From positions 1 through 64,000 of the forward strand of contig JAHUZV010000012.1 in assembly GCA_019264575.1 (NCBI GenBank): DNA of 64,000 nt. Reading direction: 5' to 3'. Under the pieces are notes generated by a model that did no database searches, was not told the DNA's origin, and was given only the letters and a program-made list of their open reading frames with translations. The position numbers were made by a program, and so were the translations under genes. Source of the stretch: Vulcanococcus sp. GTDB taxonomy: Bacteria > Cyanobacteriota > Cyanobacteriia > PCC-6307 > Cyanobiaceae. The first letter of the stretch is position 1. Every line of letters starts with the position of its first letter. Of this stretch, positions 21,435-29,614 are shown one piece after another.

Positions 21435-22625
21435 ATGACAGAAGCCTCCCCGGCCATCAGCCCCTCCGCTCAGCCCTGGCCCCACCCGCGCCAGCGGGCC
21501 TGGGTTGAGGTGTGTGAAGACGCAGTGCAGGCCAACGCCCGCAGCCTGCGCCGCTCCCTGGCGCCCGGCTGCACCTTGATGGCCGTGGTGAAGGCCGATG
21601 GCTACGGCCATGGAGCCGTGCCGGTGGCGCGAGCCGCCGCCGCTGGTGGGGCCAGCAGTTTTGGCGTGGCCACCCTGCAGGAGGGGGTGGAGCTGCGCCA
21701 AGCGGGTTTGCGCCAGCCGGTGCTGGTGCTCGGCAACCTCACCCAGCCGGAGGAATTGCGCGCCTGCCTGCACTGGCAGCTGATGCCCACCCTCAGCGGC
21801 ATGCGCGAGGCCCTGCTCTGCCAGAACCTGGCGGCGGGCAGCGGCCGGCCCATGGCGGTGCAGCTCAAGCTCGATACGGGCATGGCCCGCCTCGGTGCCC
21901 CTTGGCAAGAGGGGCGCCGGATCGTGGAGGCGATCTCGGCTCTGGAGGCGGTGGAGCTGGCTGGGCTCTATTCCCATCTGGCGGATGCCGATGCACCCGG
22001 CACGGGCCTCGATCCGCTCACCCGCCAGCAGCAGGAGCGCTTTGAACAGGTGCTCACGGCGGTGCAGCAGGCCGGTTTGGGCTGCGGCAGCCGCCACTTG
22101 GCCAATTCCGCCGGCACCTTGCGCACCGCTCAGCTCCACTACGACATGGTGCGCGTGGGGCTGGCGCTCTACGGCCAGCGGCCGGCGGCCCACCTGGGGG
22201 GAAGCCTGGTGCTGCAGCCCGCCATGCAGGTGCGGGCCCGGGTGAGCCTGATCCGGGAGGTGCCAGCAGGCACTGGTGTGAGCTACGGCCACCGCTTCAC
22301 CACCCAGCGCCCCAGCCGCCTGGCGGTGGTGAGCATCGGTTACGCCGATGGCGTGCCACGCCTGCTCTCCAACCGCCTGCAGGTGCTGCATCAAGGCCGC
22401 CGGATTCCCCAGGTGGGCGCGATCACGATGGATCAGCTGGTGCTGGATGCCACCGATGCCCCGGCGCTCGATCAGGGCAGCGTGGTGACGCTGCTCGGCA
22501 GTGATGGAGGGGAGCGCATCGATCCGCTGGCCTGGAGTGATCCCTGCGGCACGATCCCCTGGGAAATCCTCTGCGGCTTCAAGCACCGGCTGCCGCGACT
22601 GCCCGCCGCAGGGCCTGGCGGCTGA
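21435..22625 (+). CDS. alr: Alanine racemase
   Basis: A 396-residue PLP enzyme that supplies D-alanine for peptidoglycan. The PLP lysine is Lys53 in VVKADGYGHG, and the catalytic tyrosine lies in GVSYGHRF near residue 280. The length fits the family. A proline-rich N-terminus of about 20 residues precedes the TIM barrel. tRNA-Ser follows 18 bases after the stop. Confidence 0.97.
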   Translation: MTEASPAISPSAQPWPHPRQRAWVEVCEDAVQANARSLRRSLAPGCTLMAVVKADGYGHGAVPVARAAAAGGASSFGVATLQEGVELRQAGLRQPVLVLGNLTQPEELRACLHWQLMPTLSGMREALLCQNLAAGSGRPMAVQLKLDTGMARLGAPWQEGRRIVEAISALEAVELAGLYSHLADADAPGTGLDPLTRQQQERFEQVLTAVQQAGLGCGSRHLANSAGTLRTAQLHYDMVRVGLALYGQRPAAHLGGSLVLQPAMQVRARVSLIREVPAGTGVSYGHRFTTQRPSRLAVVSIGYADGVPRLLSNRLQVLHQGRRIPQVGAITMDQLVLDATDAPALDQGSVVTLLGSDGGERIDPLAWSDPCGTIPWEILCGFKHRLPRLPAAGPGG

Positions 22626-22643
22626 TAAGCTCAGCGGGCCGCT

Positions 22644-22732
22644 GGAGAGGTGGCTGAGTGGTTGAAAGCGGCTCCCTGCTAAGGAGTTACAGGAGGCAAC
22701 TTCTGTCGAGGGTTCGAATCCCTCCCTCTCCG
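22644..22732 (+). tRNA. tRNA-Ser (anticodon GCT)
   Basis: An 89-base class II tRNA. The acceptor GGAGAGG pairs with CCTCTCC, and the discriminator is G. The anticodon stem GCTCC/GGAGT carries loop CTGCTAA with anticodon GCT, reading AGC/AGU. The long variable arm and the GGTTCGAATCC T arm are clear. No CCA is encoded. Confidence 0.96.
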
Positions 22733-22753
22733 TTCTAGGTGTGAAGCCTGATC

Positions 22754-22782
22754 AAAAAGCCCCCTGCTCGAGGGGGCTTTTT
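22754..22782. terminator. Bidirectional terminator after tRNA-Ser
   Basis: The palindrome AAAAAGCCCCC ... GGGGGCTTTTT (22754-22764 with 22772-22782) has a six-bp GC stem flanked by an A run and a T run, so it can stop transcription of tRNA-Ser on the plus strand and of the convergent serine hydrolase gene on the minus strand. Confidence 0.9.
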
Positions 22783-22818
22783 GATGCCGCAGTGTCATGG
22801 GCACCCACCCTTTCGCCG

Positions 22819-23742
22819 TTACGCCGCCAGGAGCTGCCGGCAGAGCTCGGGCAGCAGCTGCGCATCATTCGCCCGGGCTTTGCCTTCGCTGAACACCACC
22901 AGAAGCATCGGCGCCAGCCCTTCGGCTTCCACATAGGCCGCATCGTGGCGGGCCTGGCTCATCCAGCCGGCTTTGCTCCACAGCCGCGCGCCGGCCGGCA
23001 GGCCTTCCCCCAGGAAGCCATCCACCTGGTTTTCCGGATCGGCGCGGCGCTCGCTGGGATCAAGGCTGCGGGCCAGCAGTTCGCGCATGCGCTTGCAGGC
23101 CGGGGGCGACACCAGCGCTCCAGCCATCACCCCATGCAGCAGCCGCGCGCAGAGATCGCTGCTGAGGCGGTTGCGGTTCTCCAGGGCTGGCCCATAGAAC
23201 TGGCGCTCACGCCCGTAGGGCCCATCCCCCCAGGTTTTCTGGCAGGCGTTGCAGCCCTGCCACTCGGGCCACCCCAGCTGTTCACACCATTGATTCACCA
23301 GCTGCCGTTGCAGGCTCCAGCGCTGGAAGGCCTCCTCGGGTAGCTCCGGACCGCTGGTGGTGCCGGTGAGCAGATCCAGCACCAGAGCGGTGGCGTCGTT
23401 GCTTGAATCGCGGATCATGTCCGCCAGGGCTCGGCGCAGTTCTGGTGTGTCGTCGATCAACTGGCGCTGCAGCCAGGCTTCGGCGGCCACCAGGTAAAGC
23501 AGCTTCACCACGCTGGCTGGATAGCGGGCCTGGTCTCCCCGCCAACTGGCTCCGCTGGGTTGATCAGCCCAGAACTCGGCCAGATCGCTGCGGGGTGAGG
23601 CGCTGTCGATCAAGGAACAGCTGTAGCGCACCCAGCTGATCGACACCTGCTCGCGCAACCCCGGGCGGCCATCCGCCTCCAGCGCCGCCAGGCTGGCCTC
23701 GAGCTGTTGGGCCATCGCCCCATCCGGGCAGTAGAACGCCAT
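22819..23742 (-). CDS. Class A beta-lactamase-like serine hydrolase
   Basis: A 307-residue protein with the three active-site motifs of penicillin-recognising enzymes: SVVK (SxxK) at 77-80, SSN (SxN) at 113-115 and KAG (KTG-like) at 257-259. It could be a D,D-peptidase or a beta-lactamase-type hydrolase. No signal peptide is seen with the start at 23742; an upstream in-frame ATG at 23793 would add 17 residues without creating one. It is divergent, by only 17 bases, from an NlpC/P60 peptidase. The shared theme is peptidoglycan; true beta-lactam hydrolysis cannot be claimed from the motifs. Confidence 0.8.
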   Translation of the reverse strand: MAFYCPDGAMAQQLEASLAALEADGRPGLREQVSISWVRYSCSLIDSASPRSDLAEFWADQPSGASWRGDQARYPASVVKLLYLVAAEAWLQRQLIDDTPELRRALADMIRDSSNDATALVLDLLTGTTSGPELPEEAFQRWSLQRQLVNQWCEQLGWPEWQGCNACQKTWGDGPYGRERQFYGPALENRNRLSSDLCARLLHGVMAGALVSPPACKRMRELLARSLDPSERRADPENQVDGFLGEGLPAGARLWSKAGWMSQARHDAAYVEAEGLAPMLLVVFSEGKARANDAQLLPELCRQLLAA

Positions 23743-23759
23743 CGCGGCCAAAGGGGGCA

Positions 23760-24512
23760 ATGGCGAGATTAGGGAGGTTGGCCGAAGGCACACCGGTGGC
23801 CCTAGAGCTGTTGCAGCCCGGCAGCAGCTGGCGGCTCAGCGCTCCGGTGGATCTCATCAGCCATTGGCAGGGGCCTGGCCTGGCTACGCAGGCTGCAGCT
23901 GGGCGGGTGTTCACTGTGCTGGAGCCCGTGCAGCCGGGGCGCCAGCGCCTGCGGGTGTGCCTGCGGGAAGACGGCTATCCCGGTTGGCTCGATCCGATGC
24001 GGGTGCTGGGCCATGCCCGCGCCTGCCGGCCGCCGCAGCCGCGGCTGTTGGACGCCAGCCAGATCACAGCGGCGCTGCCAGCGGTGCTGGCCTTTGCAGA
24101 GCGGGCGCGCCAGCAGCCGAATCACTATTTATGGGGCGGCACCCTCGGGCCGGATTTCGATTGCTCCGGTCTGATCCAGGCCGCCTTTGCCCAGGCCGGC
24201 ATCTGGGTGCCGCGCGACGCGTATCAGCAGGAGCGGTTCTGTCAGCCCGTGGCGGTGGCGCCGGGCTGCTACAGCCTGCTGCGCCCCGGCGATCTGATCT
24301 TCTTTGGCCGGCCGCAGCGCTGCACCCATGTGGGGCTTTACCTAGGGGGCGGCCGGTACTTGCACAGCTCCGGCCGTGAGCATGGCCGCAACGGCATCGG
24401 CATCGATGGTCTCGATCCGCAGCTGCTCGATCCGGTGAGCGTGCATTACCGCCTTGAACTGCGCGGCGCTGGCCGTGTGATCCGCTGCCACGACGGCAGC
24501 ACCCTGCCCTGA
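23760..24512 (+). CDS. NlpC/P60 family cysteine peptidase with SH3-like N-terminal part
   Basis: A 250-residue protein. The C-terminal half is an NlpC/P60 (C40) domain with catalytic Cys135 in DCSG, His190 in THVGLYLG and a third polar residue, probably His202. The N-terminal ~85 residues look like an SH3-type region, as in cyanobacterial gamma-D-glutamyl-diaminopimelate peptidases. Its family cuts stem peptides of peptidoglycan or recycled muropeptides. No signal peptide is seen, which suits a cytoplasmic recycling role. It sits six bases before the DUF819 gene, in one probable operon. Confidence 0.87.
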   Translation: MARLGRLAEGTPVALELLQPGSSWRLSAPVDLISHWQGPGLATQAAAGRVFTVLEPVQPGRQRLRVCLREDGYPGWLDPMRVLGHARACRPPQPRLLDASQITAALPAVLAFAERARQQPNHYLWGGTLGPDFDCSGLIQAAFAQAGIWVPRDAYQQERFCQPVAVAPGCYSLLRPGDLIFFGRPQRCTHVGLYLGGGRYLHSSGREHGRNGIGIDGLDPQLLDPVSVHYRLELRGAGRVIRCHDGSTLP

Positions 24513-24517
24513 TCGCC

Positions 24518-25603
24518 ATGCTGCTTTCCCTGCTCCTGATCCTGCTGATCACGGCCCTGGGCTGGTGGTTGGCGGAGCACACCGCCTGGGGGCGTCAGCT
24601 GGGCACCACGATGTTGGTGCTGCTGCTGGGCTTGCTGGTGAGCAATCTCAGCGGGGTGAAACCCCAGGCTGAGGCGGCGGCCTGGATCAATGGCCCGCTC
24701 ACGTCGCTGGCGATCGCACTGCTGCTGCTGGCGGTGGATCTGCGCCGGCTCTGGCCGGATGCCCGCCGGCTGCTGGTGCCCTTCCTGATGGCCGTGGTGT
24801 GCACGGTATTGGCCGTGCTGATCGGCGGTTGGTTGTTGCAGCCGCTGCTCGGGCCCGGCCGCGGAATGTTGGCCGGCATGTTTGCCGCCACCTTCACGGG
24901 CGGGAGCCTCAATTTCGTGTCGGTGGCGCGTGCGCTGCAGCCGCCGGAGGCGCTGCTGGCGGTGGCCACCACGGCGGATTACGTGGTGTTTGCGGCCTGG
25001 TTTGCCGTAAGCCTGGCGCTGGCGCGTCGCCAGGGGCGGCCTGCGCCGACGCCGATGCCTGCCGCCCCTGCGGAGCGTTGGTTGGCCGCGGATGGTGGCT
25101 GGTGGCAGGGCCTGCTCTGGGGCCTGGCCGTGCTGCTGCTCTCGAACGCACTCACGGCAGCGCTGCAGCGCGTTTGGCCGGTGCTGCCCTCGATTCTGGT
25201 GCTCACCACCCTCACGCTGCTGGCTGCGCAACTGCCTTGGGCCCCAACCCGGCGGGGTTGCTACGGCCTCGGCTTGCTGCTGATCCAGCCCTTCTTCACG
25301 GTGATGGGCCTCAGCTCTCCGGTGGGAGCGCTGCTGGGGGAGGGCTTGCCGGTGCTCTTCTACGCCGCGTTGATCGTGGCGTTGCAGGGGCTTGGGCTGT
25401 TGCTGCTGCGCCGCTGGCGCGGCTGGGGCCTGGGCGAAACGCTGGTGGCGTCGCAGGCTTCGATCGGCGGACCGAGCACGGCGCTGGCCCTGGCCACAGC
25501 CATCGGCCGCGCTGAGCTGGCCTTACCTGCAGTGGCGATTGGTTTGCTGGGATACCTGCTCGGCACCTACCTGGGCCTGCTCGCGGCTGCACTGTTGGCC
25601 TAG
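24518..25603 (+). CDS. DUF819 family integral membrane protein
   Basis: A 361-residue protein with about ten hydrophobic segments, starting at the N-terminus (MLLSLLLILLITALGWW). The conserved AATFTGGSLNFVSVARALQ region near residue 130 and the late ASIGGPSTALALATA loop, two glycine-rich re-entrant-like stretches, agree with DUF819, which is distantly related to sodium-dependent symporters. The substrate is unknown. It follows the NlpC/P60 gene by six bases, so uptake of a cell-wall fragment is possible, but this is only a guess from position. Confidence 0.82.
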   Translation: MLLSLLLILLITALGWWLAEHTAWGRQLGTTMLVLLLGLLVSNLSGVKPQAEAAAWINGPLTSLAIALLLLAVDLRRLWPDARRLLVPFLMAVVCTVLAVLIGGWLLQPLLGPGRGMLAGMFAATFTGGSLNFVSVARALQPPEALLAVATTADYVVFAAWFAVSLALARRQGRPAPTPMPAAPAERWLAADGGWWQGLLWGLAVLLLSNALTAALQRVWPVLPSILVLTTLTLLAAQLPWAPTRRGCYGLGLLLIQPFFTVMGLSSPVGALLGEGLPVLFYAALIVALQGLGLLLLRRWRGWGLGETLVASQASIGGPSTALALATAIGRAELALPAVAIGLLGYLLGTYLGLLAAALLA

Positions 25604-25627
25604 GTTCCAGCCAGACTCAGCTGCCGG

Positions 25628-26626
25628 ATGCACCCCACCACCGAGCCCGGATCTGCGTTGGCGGTGCAGCCTGAGCTCTCGATCGTGGTGCCGCTCTTCA
25701 ATGAAGAGGAGAGCCTGCCGCTGCTGGTGGCCCGGCTGCTCGAAGCCTTGCGGCCCTTGGGGCGAAGCTTTGAGCTGGTGCTGGTCGACGACGGCTCCAG
25801 CGATGGCACCGCTGAGGTGCTGCGCGAGCTGGCGGCATCGACCCCAGAGCTGGTGGCGGTGCTGCTGCGCCGCAACTACGGCCAGACCCCAGCCATGTCG
25901 GCTGGGTTTGATGTGAGCCGCGGCCGCGTGATCGTCACGCTCGATGGCGATCTGCAGAACGATCCGGCGGATATCCCGATGCTGCTGGCGCAGCTCGAGC
26001 AGGGGTTTGATCTAGTGAGCGGCTGGCGCCACCAACGCCAGGACAACGCCGTGAGCCGCCTGCTGCCCAGCAAGATCGCCAACCGCCTGATCGCCCGGGT
26101 CACGGGCGTGAAGCTGCACGATTACGGCTGCTCACTCAAGGCCTACCGCCGTGAGCTGGTGGAGGACATGAACCTCTACGGCGAGCTGCACCGCTTTCTG
26201 CCCGCGCTGGCCTTCATCGAAGGAGCGCGCATCAGCGAAGTGAAGGTGAACCACAACGCTCGCCAGTTTGGGCAGAGCAAATACGGGATTGATCGCACCT
26301 TCCGGGTTCTGATGGATCTGCTCACCGTGTGGTTCATGAAACGCTTCCTCACCCGCCCGATGTACGTGTTCGGCTTTGGTGGGCTCGTGGGGATCGCCAT
26401 CGGCTCGGTGCTCAGCGCCTACCTGCTGGTGGAGAAGCTGATGGGCGCTGAGATCGGCGATCGCCCGCTGCTGCTGGTGGCCGTGCTGGCGCTGATTGCC
26501 GGTGTGCAGCTGTTCTGCTTTGGCCTGCTGGCGGAGCTGCAGATGCGCACGTATCACGAAAGCCAGGGAAGGCCGATTTACCGGGTGCGCGAAACGTTGC
26601 GGGGCGGTTTGGCCGCGGTGAGCTGA
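25628..26626 (+). CDS. GtrB/DPM-like polyprenyl-phosphate glycosyltransferase (GT2)
   Basis: A 332-residue family 2 glycosyltransferase. The GT-A domain opens with SIVVPLFNEEESLP, has DDGSSDGT at 54-61 and the metal-binding DGDLQND at 106-112; two membrane spans lie near 237-260 and 272-296. This architecture is that of enzymes that move a sugar from a nucleotide donor to undecaprenyl or dolichyl phosphate on the cytoplasmic face. The sugar cannot be told. A second enzyme of the same type lies at 30829-31824. Its end overlaps a convergent gene by 49 bases. Confidence 0.9.
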   Translation: MHPTTEPGSALAVQPELSIVVPLFNEEESLPLLVARLLEALRPLGRSFELVLVDDGSSDGTAEVLRELAASTPELVAVLLRRNYGQTPAMSAGFDVSRGRVIVTLDGDLQNDPADIPMLLAQLEQGFDLVSGWRHQRQDNAVSRLLPSKIANRLIARVTGVKLHDYGCSLKAYRRELVEDMNLYGELHRFLPALAFIEGARISEVKVNHNARQFGQSKYGIDRTFRVLMDLLTVWFMKRFLTRPMYVFGFGGLVGIAIGSVLSAYLLVEKLMGAEIGDRPLLLVAVLALIAGVQLFCFGLLAELQMRTYHESQGRPIYRVRETLRGGLAAVS

Positions 26627-27075
26627 GTGCCCATCGGCATCGCGGCCGAACTGCGCCCGCGGAAGTGGGCCATGGCTTCGGCCGCCAGTGCGGCCACCTG
26701 CTGATCGCTGTCACGCAAGCCTCGTCGGATCAGGGGCAGGGCGTCGCGGTGCTGCCAGGTGCGGCACACCGCCAGGGCCTGGCGCCGCGGTTCACCGCCC
26801 TGTTGAAACTGCCGTTCCAGTTGCGCCAGTAGTTGCAGGCGGCCTTGCCGGTCGGCGGCGTTGGGCAGGGCCATGGGGCTGGTGCCCTGCGCGGCGGCTT
26901 CGGCGCTGCTGGCCTCTTCGGTTGGCCGCGGCAGCACCAGCTCCATCTGGCTGCGGTTGAGGGCCGCCACCGCGGAAGCATCGGTGGAGCGCAGGATCTT
27001 GGGGCGCGGCCGCCCAAGCAGCCAGCAGGCCGCGATCACGACGGCGATTGCTGCTCCGGAGAGGGCCTGGGTCAT
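26578..27075 (-). CDS. Small membrane-anchored protein with HEAT-like repeat
   Basis: A 165-residue protein that I do not recognise. Residues 5-22 form one hydrophobic anchor (GAAIAVVIAACWLLG). The middle is Ala/Glu-rich, and residues 105-140 (ALPLIRRGLRDSDQQVAALAAEAMA) look like one HEAT or PBS-lyase-type repeat. The tail is basic. It is convergent with the GT2 gene, with a 49-base overlap of coding ends, and divergent from psaI. Function unknown. Confidence 0.6.
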   Translation of the reverse strand: MTQALSGAAIAVVIAACWLLGRPRPKILRSTDASAVAALNRSQMELVLPRPTEEASSAEAAAQGTSPMALPNAADRQGRLQLLAQLERQFQQGGEPRRQALAVCRTWQHRDALPLIRRGLRDSDQQVAALAAEAMAHFRGRSSAAMPMGTQLTAAKPPRNVSRTR

Positions 27076-27170
27076 CGGTCTGAACTTTTATGTCGCCCCT
27101 TCCACCGCCCGAGAGCAGCTTTGGAAGAGCTCCTTACAGTGCCGAACGGTAGCTGTATTGGCCCACGCTG

Positions 27171-27287
27171 ATGACCGGAGACTTCGTCGCCGCCTGGATG
27201 CCCTCGGTGTTCGTGCCCCTTGTCGGGATCCTGGCTCCTGCGGTGGCCATGGCCCTGCTGTTCAACGTGATCGAAGCCCGCGACTGA
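27171..27287 (+). CDS. psaI: Photosystem I reaction centre subunit VIII
   Basis: A 38-residue one-helix protein that reads MTGDFVAAWMPSVFVPLVGI and ends NVIEARD. The PSVFVPLVG segment and the acidic end after the helix are typical of PsaI, which supports PsaL binding and trimer formation. It lies 42 bases before psaL, the usual psaI-psaL pairing. A TTACAG stretch at 27134-27139 lies in the probable promoter region; only one copy of such a box is seen, so I do not claim an RpaB (HLR1) site. Confidence 0.93.
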   Translation: MTGDFVAAWMPSVFVPLVGILAPAVAMALLFNVIEARD

Positions 27288-27329
27288 GCTGTCGCCGCTT
27301 CATCGCCGCCAACCACCTCCCTTCCACCG

Positions 27330-27821
27330 ATGACCGTGACCCCCGTCGCCGACCCTTGCGTCGGCAATCTGGCCACTCCCGTCAACAGCAGCTACTTCAG
27401 CCGCGCCTTCCTGAACGCGCTGCCGGCCTATCGCCCATCCCTTTCTCCCAACCGCCGCGGTTTGGAAGTGGGCATGGCCCATGGCTTCTTCCTCTACGGC
27501 CCCTTCGCCATCACCGGCCCGCTGCGCGCCACCGAATACGCCAGCACCGCCGGTCTGCTGGCTGCTGTGGGTCTGGTGTCGATCCTCACCGTGTGCCTTT
27601 CGATCTACGGCACCGCTGGCCGCGGCCCCAACGTGCAGCCCGCTGACGCCACCATCGACAACCCTCCCGCCGACCTGTTCACCAAGGCTGGCTGGGCTGA
27701 GTTCGCCAGCGGCTTCTGGCTCGGCGGTTGCGGCGGTGCAGCCTTCGCCTGGTTCCTCGCCGGCACCACCATCGTGTCGCCGCTGGTGAAGATCGCCGGT
27801 GGCGTGTGGAGCGTGGGCTGA
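27330..27821 (+). CDS. psaL: Photosystem I reaction centre subunit XI
   Basis: A 163-residue PsaL with the expected membrane spans (about residues 75-100, 118-140 and near the C-terminus). The stretches [17 protein letters not shown] and the chlorophyll-liganding region of the family are clear. PsaL joins PSI monomers into trimers. It is cotranscribed with psaI and ends at the terminator 33 bases downstream. Confidence 0.97.
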   Translation: MTVTPVADPCVGNLATPVNSSYFSRAFLNALPAYRPSLSPNRRGLEVGMAHGFFLYGPFAITGPLRATEYASTAGLLAAVGLVSILTVCLSIYGTAGRGPNVQPADATIDNPPADLFTKAGWAEFASGFWLGGCGGAAFAWFLAGTTIVSPLVKIAGGVWSVG

Positions 27822-27853
27822 GCTCAGCACTCCCCTCACGGATTGAATCCTTG

Positions 27854-27880
27854 AAAGCCCCGCTCAGGCGGGGCTTTTTT
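27854..27880 (+). terminator. Intrinsic terminator of psaI-psaL
   Basis: A 7-bp GC stem GCCCCGC/GCGGGGC (27857-27863 with 27868-27874), flanked by AAA on the left and six T on the right, closes the psaIL transcript. Confidence 0.9.
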
Positions 27881-27969
27881 CGTTAACGTGGACGAGTTCC
27901 GTCAGCAGTGATGTGGCCTCCGTGCGGCGCTTGCGCCTTGCTGTTGCCGAATGCATCGCCGGTTGACAT

Positions 27970-28151
27970 TTATCCCCCAAGGAGGAGGTGCCCGTGAGTC
28001 ACAGTTGTTCTAAGCAGGGTCTGCTGATCGCGGAGAACGCCGGCTGATTACGGCGCCTGATTCCTAGATCATTCGGTTCCGCGCCATAGCGGACCCGGCG
28101 AGAGCCCCCGGAGAGCCAGCGTCAGCTGTGCCCTCCGGGGGCATCGTTTTT
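27970..28151 (+). ncRNA. Candidate structured RNA downstream of psaL
   Basis: Between the psaL terminator and the convergent DUF2079 gene lies a 285-base gap in which about 180 bases are highly structured on the plus strand. Hairpins follow one another: AGCAG-GGT-CTGCT at 28013-28025, CGCCG/CGGCG at 28038-28055, CGG-TCCGC/GCGGA-CCG at 28074-28097, then a 9-bp stem GCCCCCGGA/TCCGGGGGC at 28104-28142 followed after four bases by five T (a terminator-like end). A strong AAGGAGGAGG site at 27979-27988 precedes a GTG (27994) opening a 17-codon frame that stops at 28047. It may be a small RNA, a leader with a short peptide, or both. The 5' end and promoter are not determined; a TTGACA lies at 27963. 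It does not look like 6S, SRP, tmRNA or RNase P RNA. Confidence 0.45.
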
Positions 28152-28165
28152 CAGGGTTGCACCAG

Positions 28166-29563
28166 TCAGGGTTGCGGCGCCTGGCAAAGCTCGAGACCGT
28201 TCGCCCAGCGGCGGCAGCGCCAGCCAGCGGCTTTGGCTTCGCGCAGGAGTTGCTGCTGCCGCTGGCGTGAGGAACCCCAGCCGGGATCGCGAGGGTTGAG
28301 CAGCAGCGCATCCAGCTCGGCTAGCTGCGTTTTATCGCGGCGGGTGCGGGGGAAGCTCACCTGCTGGCGCTGGCTCAGTTGAGGCACCAGATAGCTGGTG
28401 GTGCTCAGCCGCGCCTCAGCGGGAACAGCGGCGATCGCCTCCCGCACCGCCGGCAGCTGATCGAACCGCTCGAGGTAGGGGCCAGTGAAGAACCAGGGTT
28501 TGGCCAGGGCAGCCCAGCACACCACGCTCCAGCCAAAGCGCCGCCAGGGCACCGGCTGCCGGGGCTGCAGGGCCAGGCCATCGATGGCGGCCACCACGAC
28601 AATCACCGCCACAGGCAGGCTGTAGTGGTGCACCAGGGTGCGCTGGGGTGCCTCCTCCGAGAGCACATTCACCAACACCAGCGGGATCGCGCCCGCCAGC
28701 ACCAGCAGTGACACCTTCCTCCAGAACGGCGCCACCGCCACGCTGATCAGCAGCAGATACACCAGCCCACCGGCCCAGTCCACATGCCGGAGCAACAGAT
28801 CGGGCCGGGTGACCATGTTGAGCAGCACCTGATCGAGGCTGTCGCCCAGATACGAAAAGAGGGCGCCGGCGGCCTTGGGGCCGGCATCACTGCCTTTGAG
28901 GAGTGGGTAGAGCCAGCGGTTGAGCAGCGCCAGCCAGCCGAGGGCCAGGCCGACAGCGGCGCCGGCCCAGATCCAGCGGCGCCGCAGCGCTTGCTCAAGT
29001 CCCAGGCCTGCCACCACCAGCACCAAGCCGTCGCGGCAGCCGAGCAGCAGCAACAGCAGCGCGAACCACAACCACGGCCGCTCGGCGCGGCTGGCCCAGT
29101 AGCAGCCGGCCAGTGCCGGCATCACCCACACCTCGGGGTGGAAGTCGAACAGGTTGGCGTTAAACACCACCGGCTGCAGCCACCACAGGCCGCAGGCCAG
29201 CCAGCAGAGCTTCGGGCTCAAGCCCGCCTGGCGGCCCACCCACCAGAGCGGCAGGGCCGTGAAGCTGAGCGCAGCGGCCTGGCTGGCCAGCAACCACTGC
29301 ACGCTGCCCAGCAGCCGGTAGGGCAGTGCTGCCCCATAAAGAGCCCAGGCGCCGTGGTCCGCCAGGATGTGCACCCCCTCCATCGAGGAGATCGGCGGCA
29401 GGCCGCGGCTCACCAGCCAGATCCACTGATCGAACAGGCCCAGGTCGTAGGCGCTGCTCTGCAGCAGGGCATGACGGGCCGCCGCACAGATCCAGAACAC
29501 CAGCGCAATCGCGCCACTGGTGATCAGAAGATTGCGGGGCGGCAGGCTTCGGCTTTCGGGCAT
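28166..29563 (-). CDS. DUF2079 family polytopic membrane protein
   Basis: A 465-residue protein with about eleven hydrophobic segments. The stretch SSAYDLGLFDQWIW near residue 36 and the following HILADHG region are signatures of DUF2079, a GT-C-like membrane family. The last ~110 residues form a soluble domain with a conserved-looking STTSYLVPQLSQR segment. GT-C proteins transfer sugars from lipid-phosphate donors outside the membrane, but activity of DUF2079 is not proven. It is divergent from the GtrA-YdjC fusion, with 51 bases between starts. Confidence 0.82.
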   Translation of the reverse strand: MPESRSLPPRNLLITSGAIALVFWICAAARHALLQSSAYDLGLFDQWIWLVSRGLPPISSMEGVHILADHGAWALYGAALPYRLLGSVQWLLASQAAALSFTALPLWWVGRQAGLSPKLCWLACGLWWLQPVVFNANLFDFHPEVWVMPALAGCYWASRAERPWLWFALLLLLLGCRDGLVLVVAGLGLEQALRRRWIWAGAAVGLALGWLALLNRWLYPLLKGSDAGPKAAGALFSYLGDSLDQVLLNMVTRPDLLLRHVDWAGGLVYLLLISVAVAPFWRKVSLLVLAGAIPLVLVNVLSEEAPQRTLVHHYSLPVAVIVVVAAIDGLALQPRQPVPWRRFGWSVVCWAALAKPWFFTGPYLERFDQLPAVREAIAAVPAEARLSTTSYLVPQLSQRQQVSFPRTRRDKTQLAELDALLLNPRDPGWGSSRQRQQQLLREAKAAGWRCRRWANGLELCQAPQP

Positions 29564-29614
29564 GGCGGATGCTCAGGCGCCGAGCTTCCCATAGGCTGCC
29601 GGCCCTGGCCATGG

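Noticed and set aside
22819..23742. Antibiotic-resistance beta-lactamase
   Set aside because: SxxK, SxN and KxG are also found in D,D-peptidases and other serine hydrolases. There is no signal peptide, and nothing nearby suggests a resistance cassette.
27121..27170. HLR1/RpaB binding site in front of psaI
   Set aside because: Only one TTACAG box is visible, and HLR1 needs two spaced repeats.
27881..28165. 6S RNA, SRP RNA, tmRNA or RNase P RNA at the structured element
   Set aside because: The expected conserved cores (6S long bubble between closing stems, SRP GGAAG/AGCA tetraloop region, tmRNA ends, RNase P P4) are not seen. The element is a chain of separate hairpins.
28784..29614. Upstream extension of the GtrA-YdjC frame, by 277 codons
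   Set aside because: This part is antisense to the DUF2079 gene, is rich in Gln/Ala/His and has no domain. The GtrA domain starts right at the ATG at 29615.
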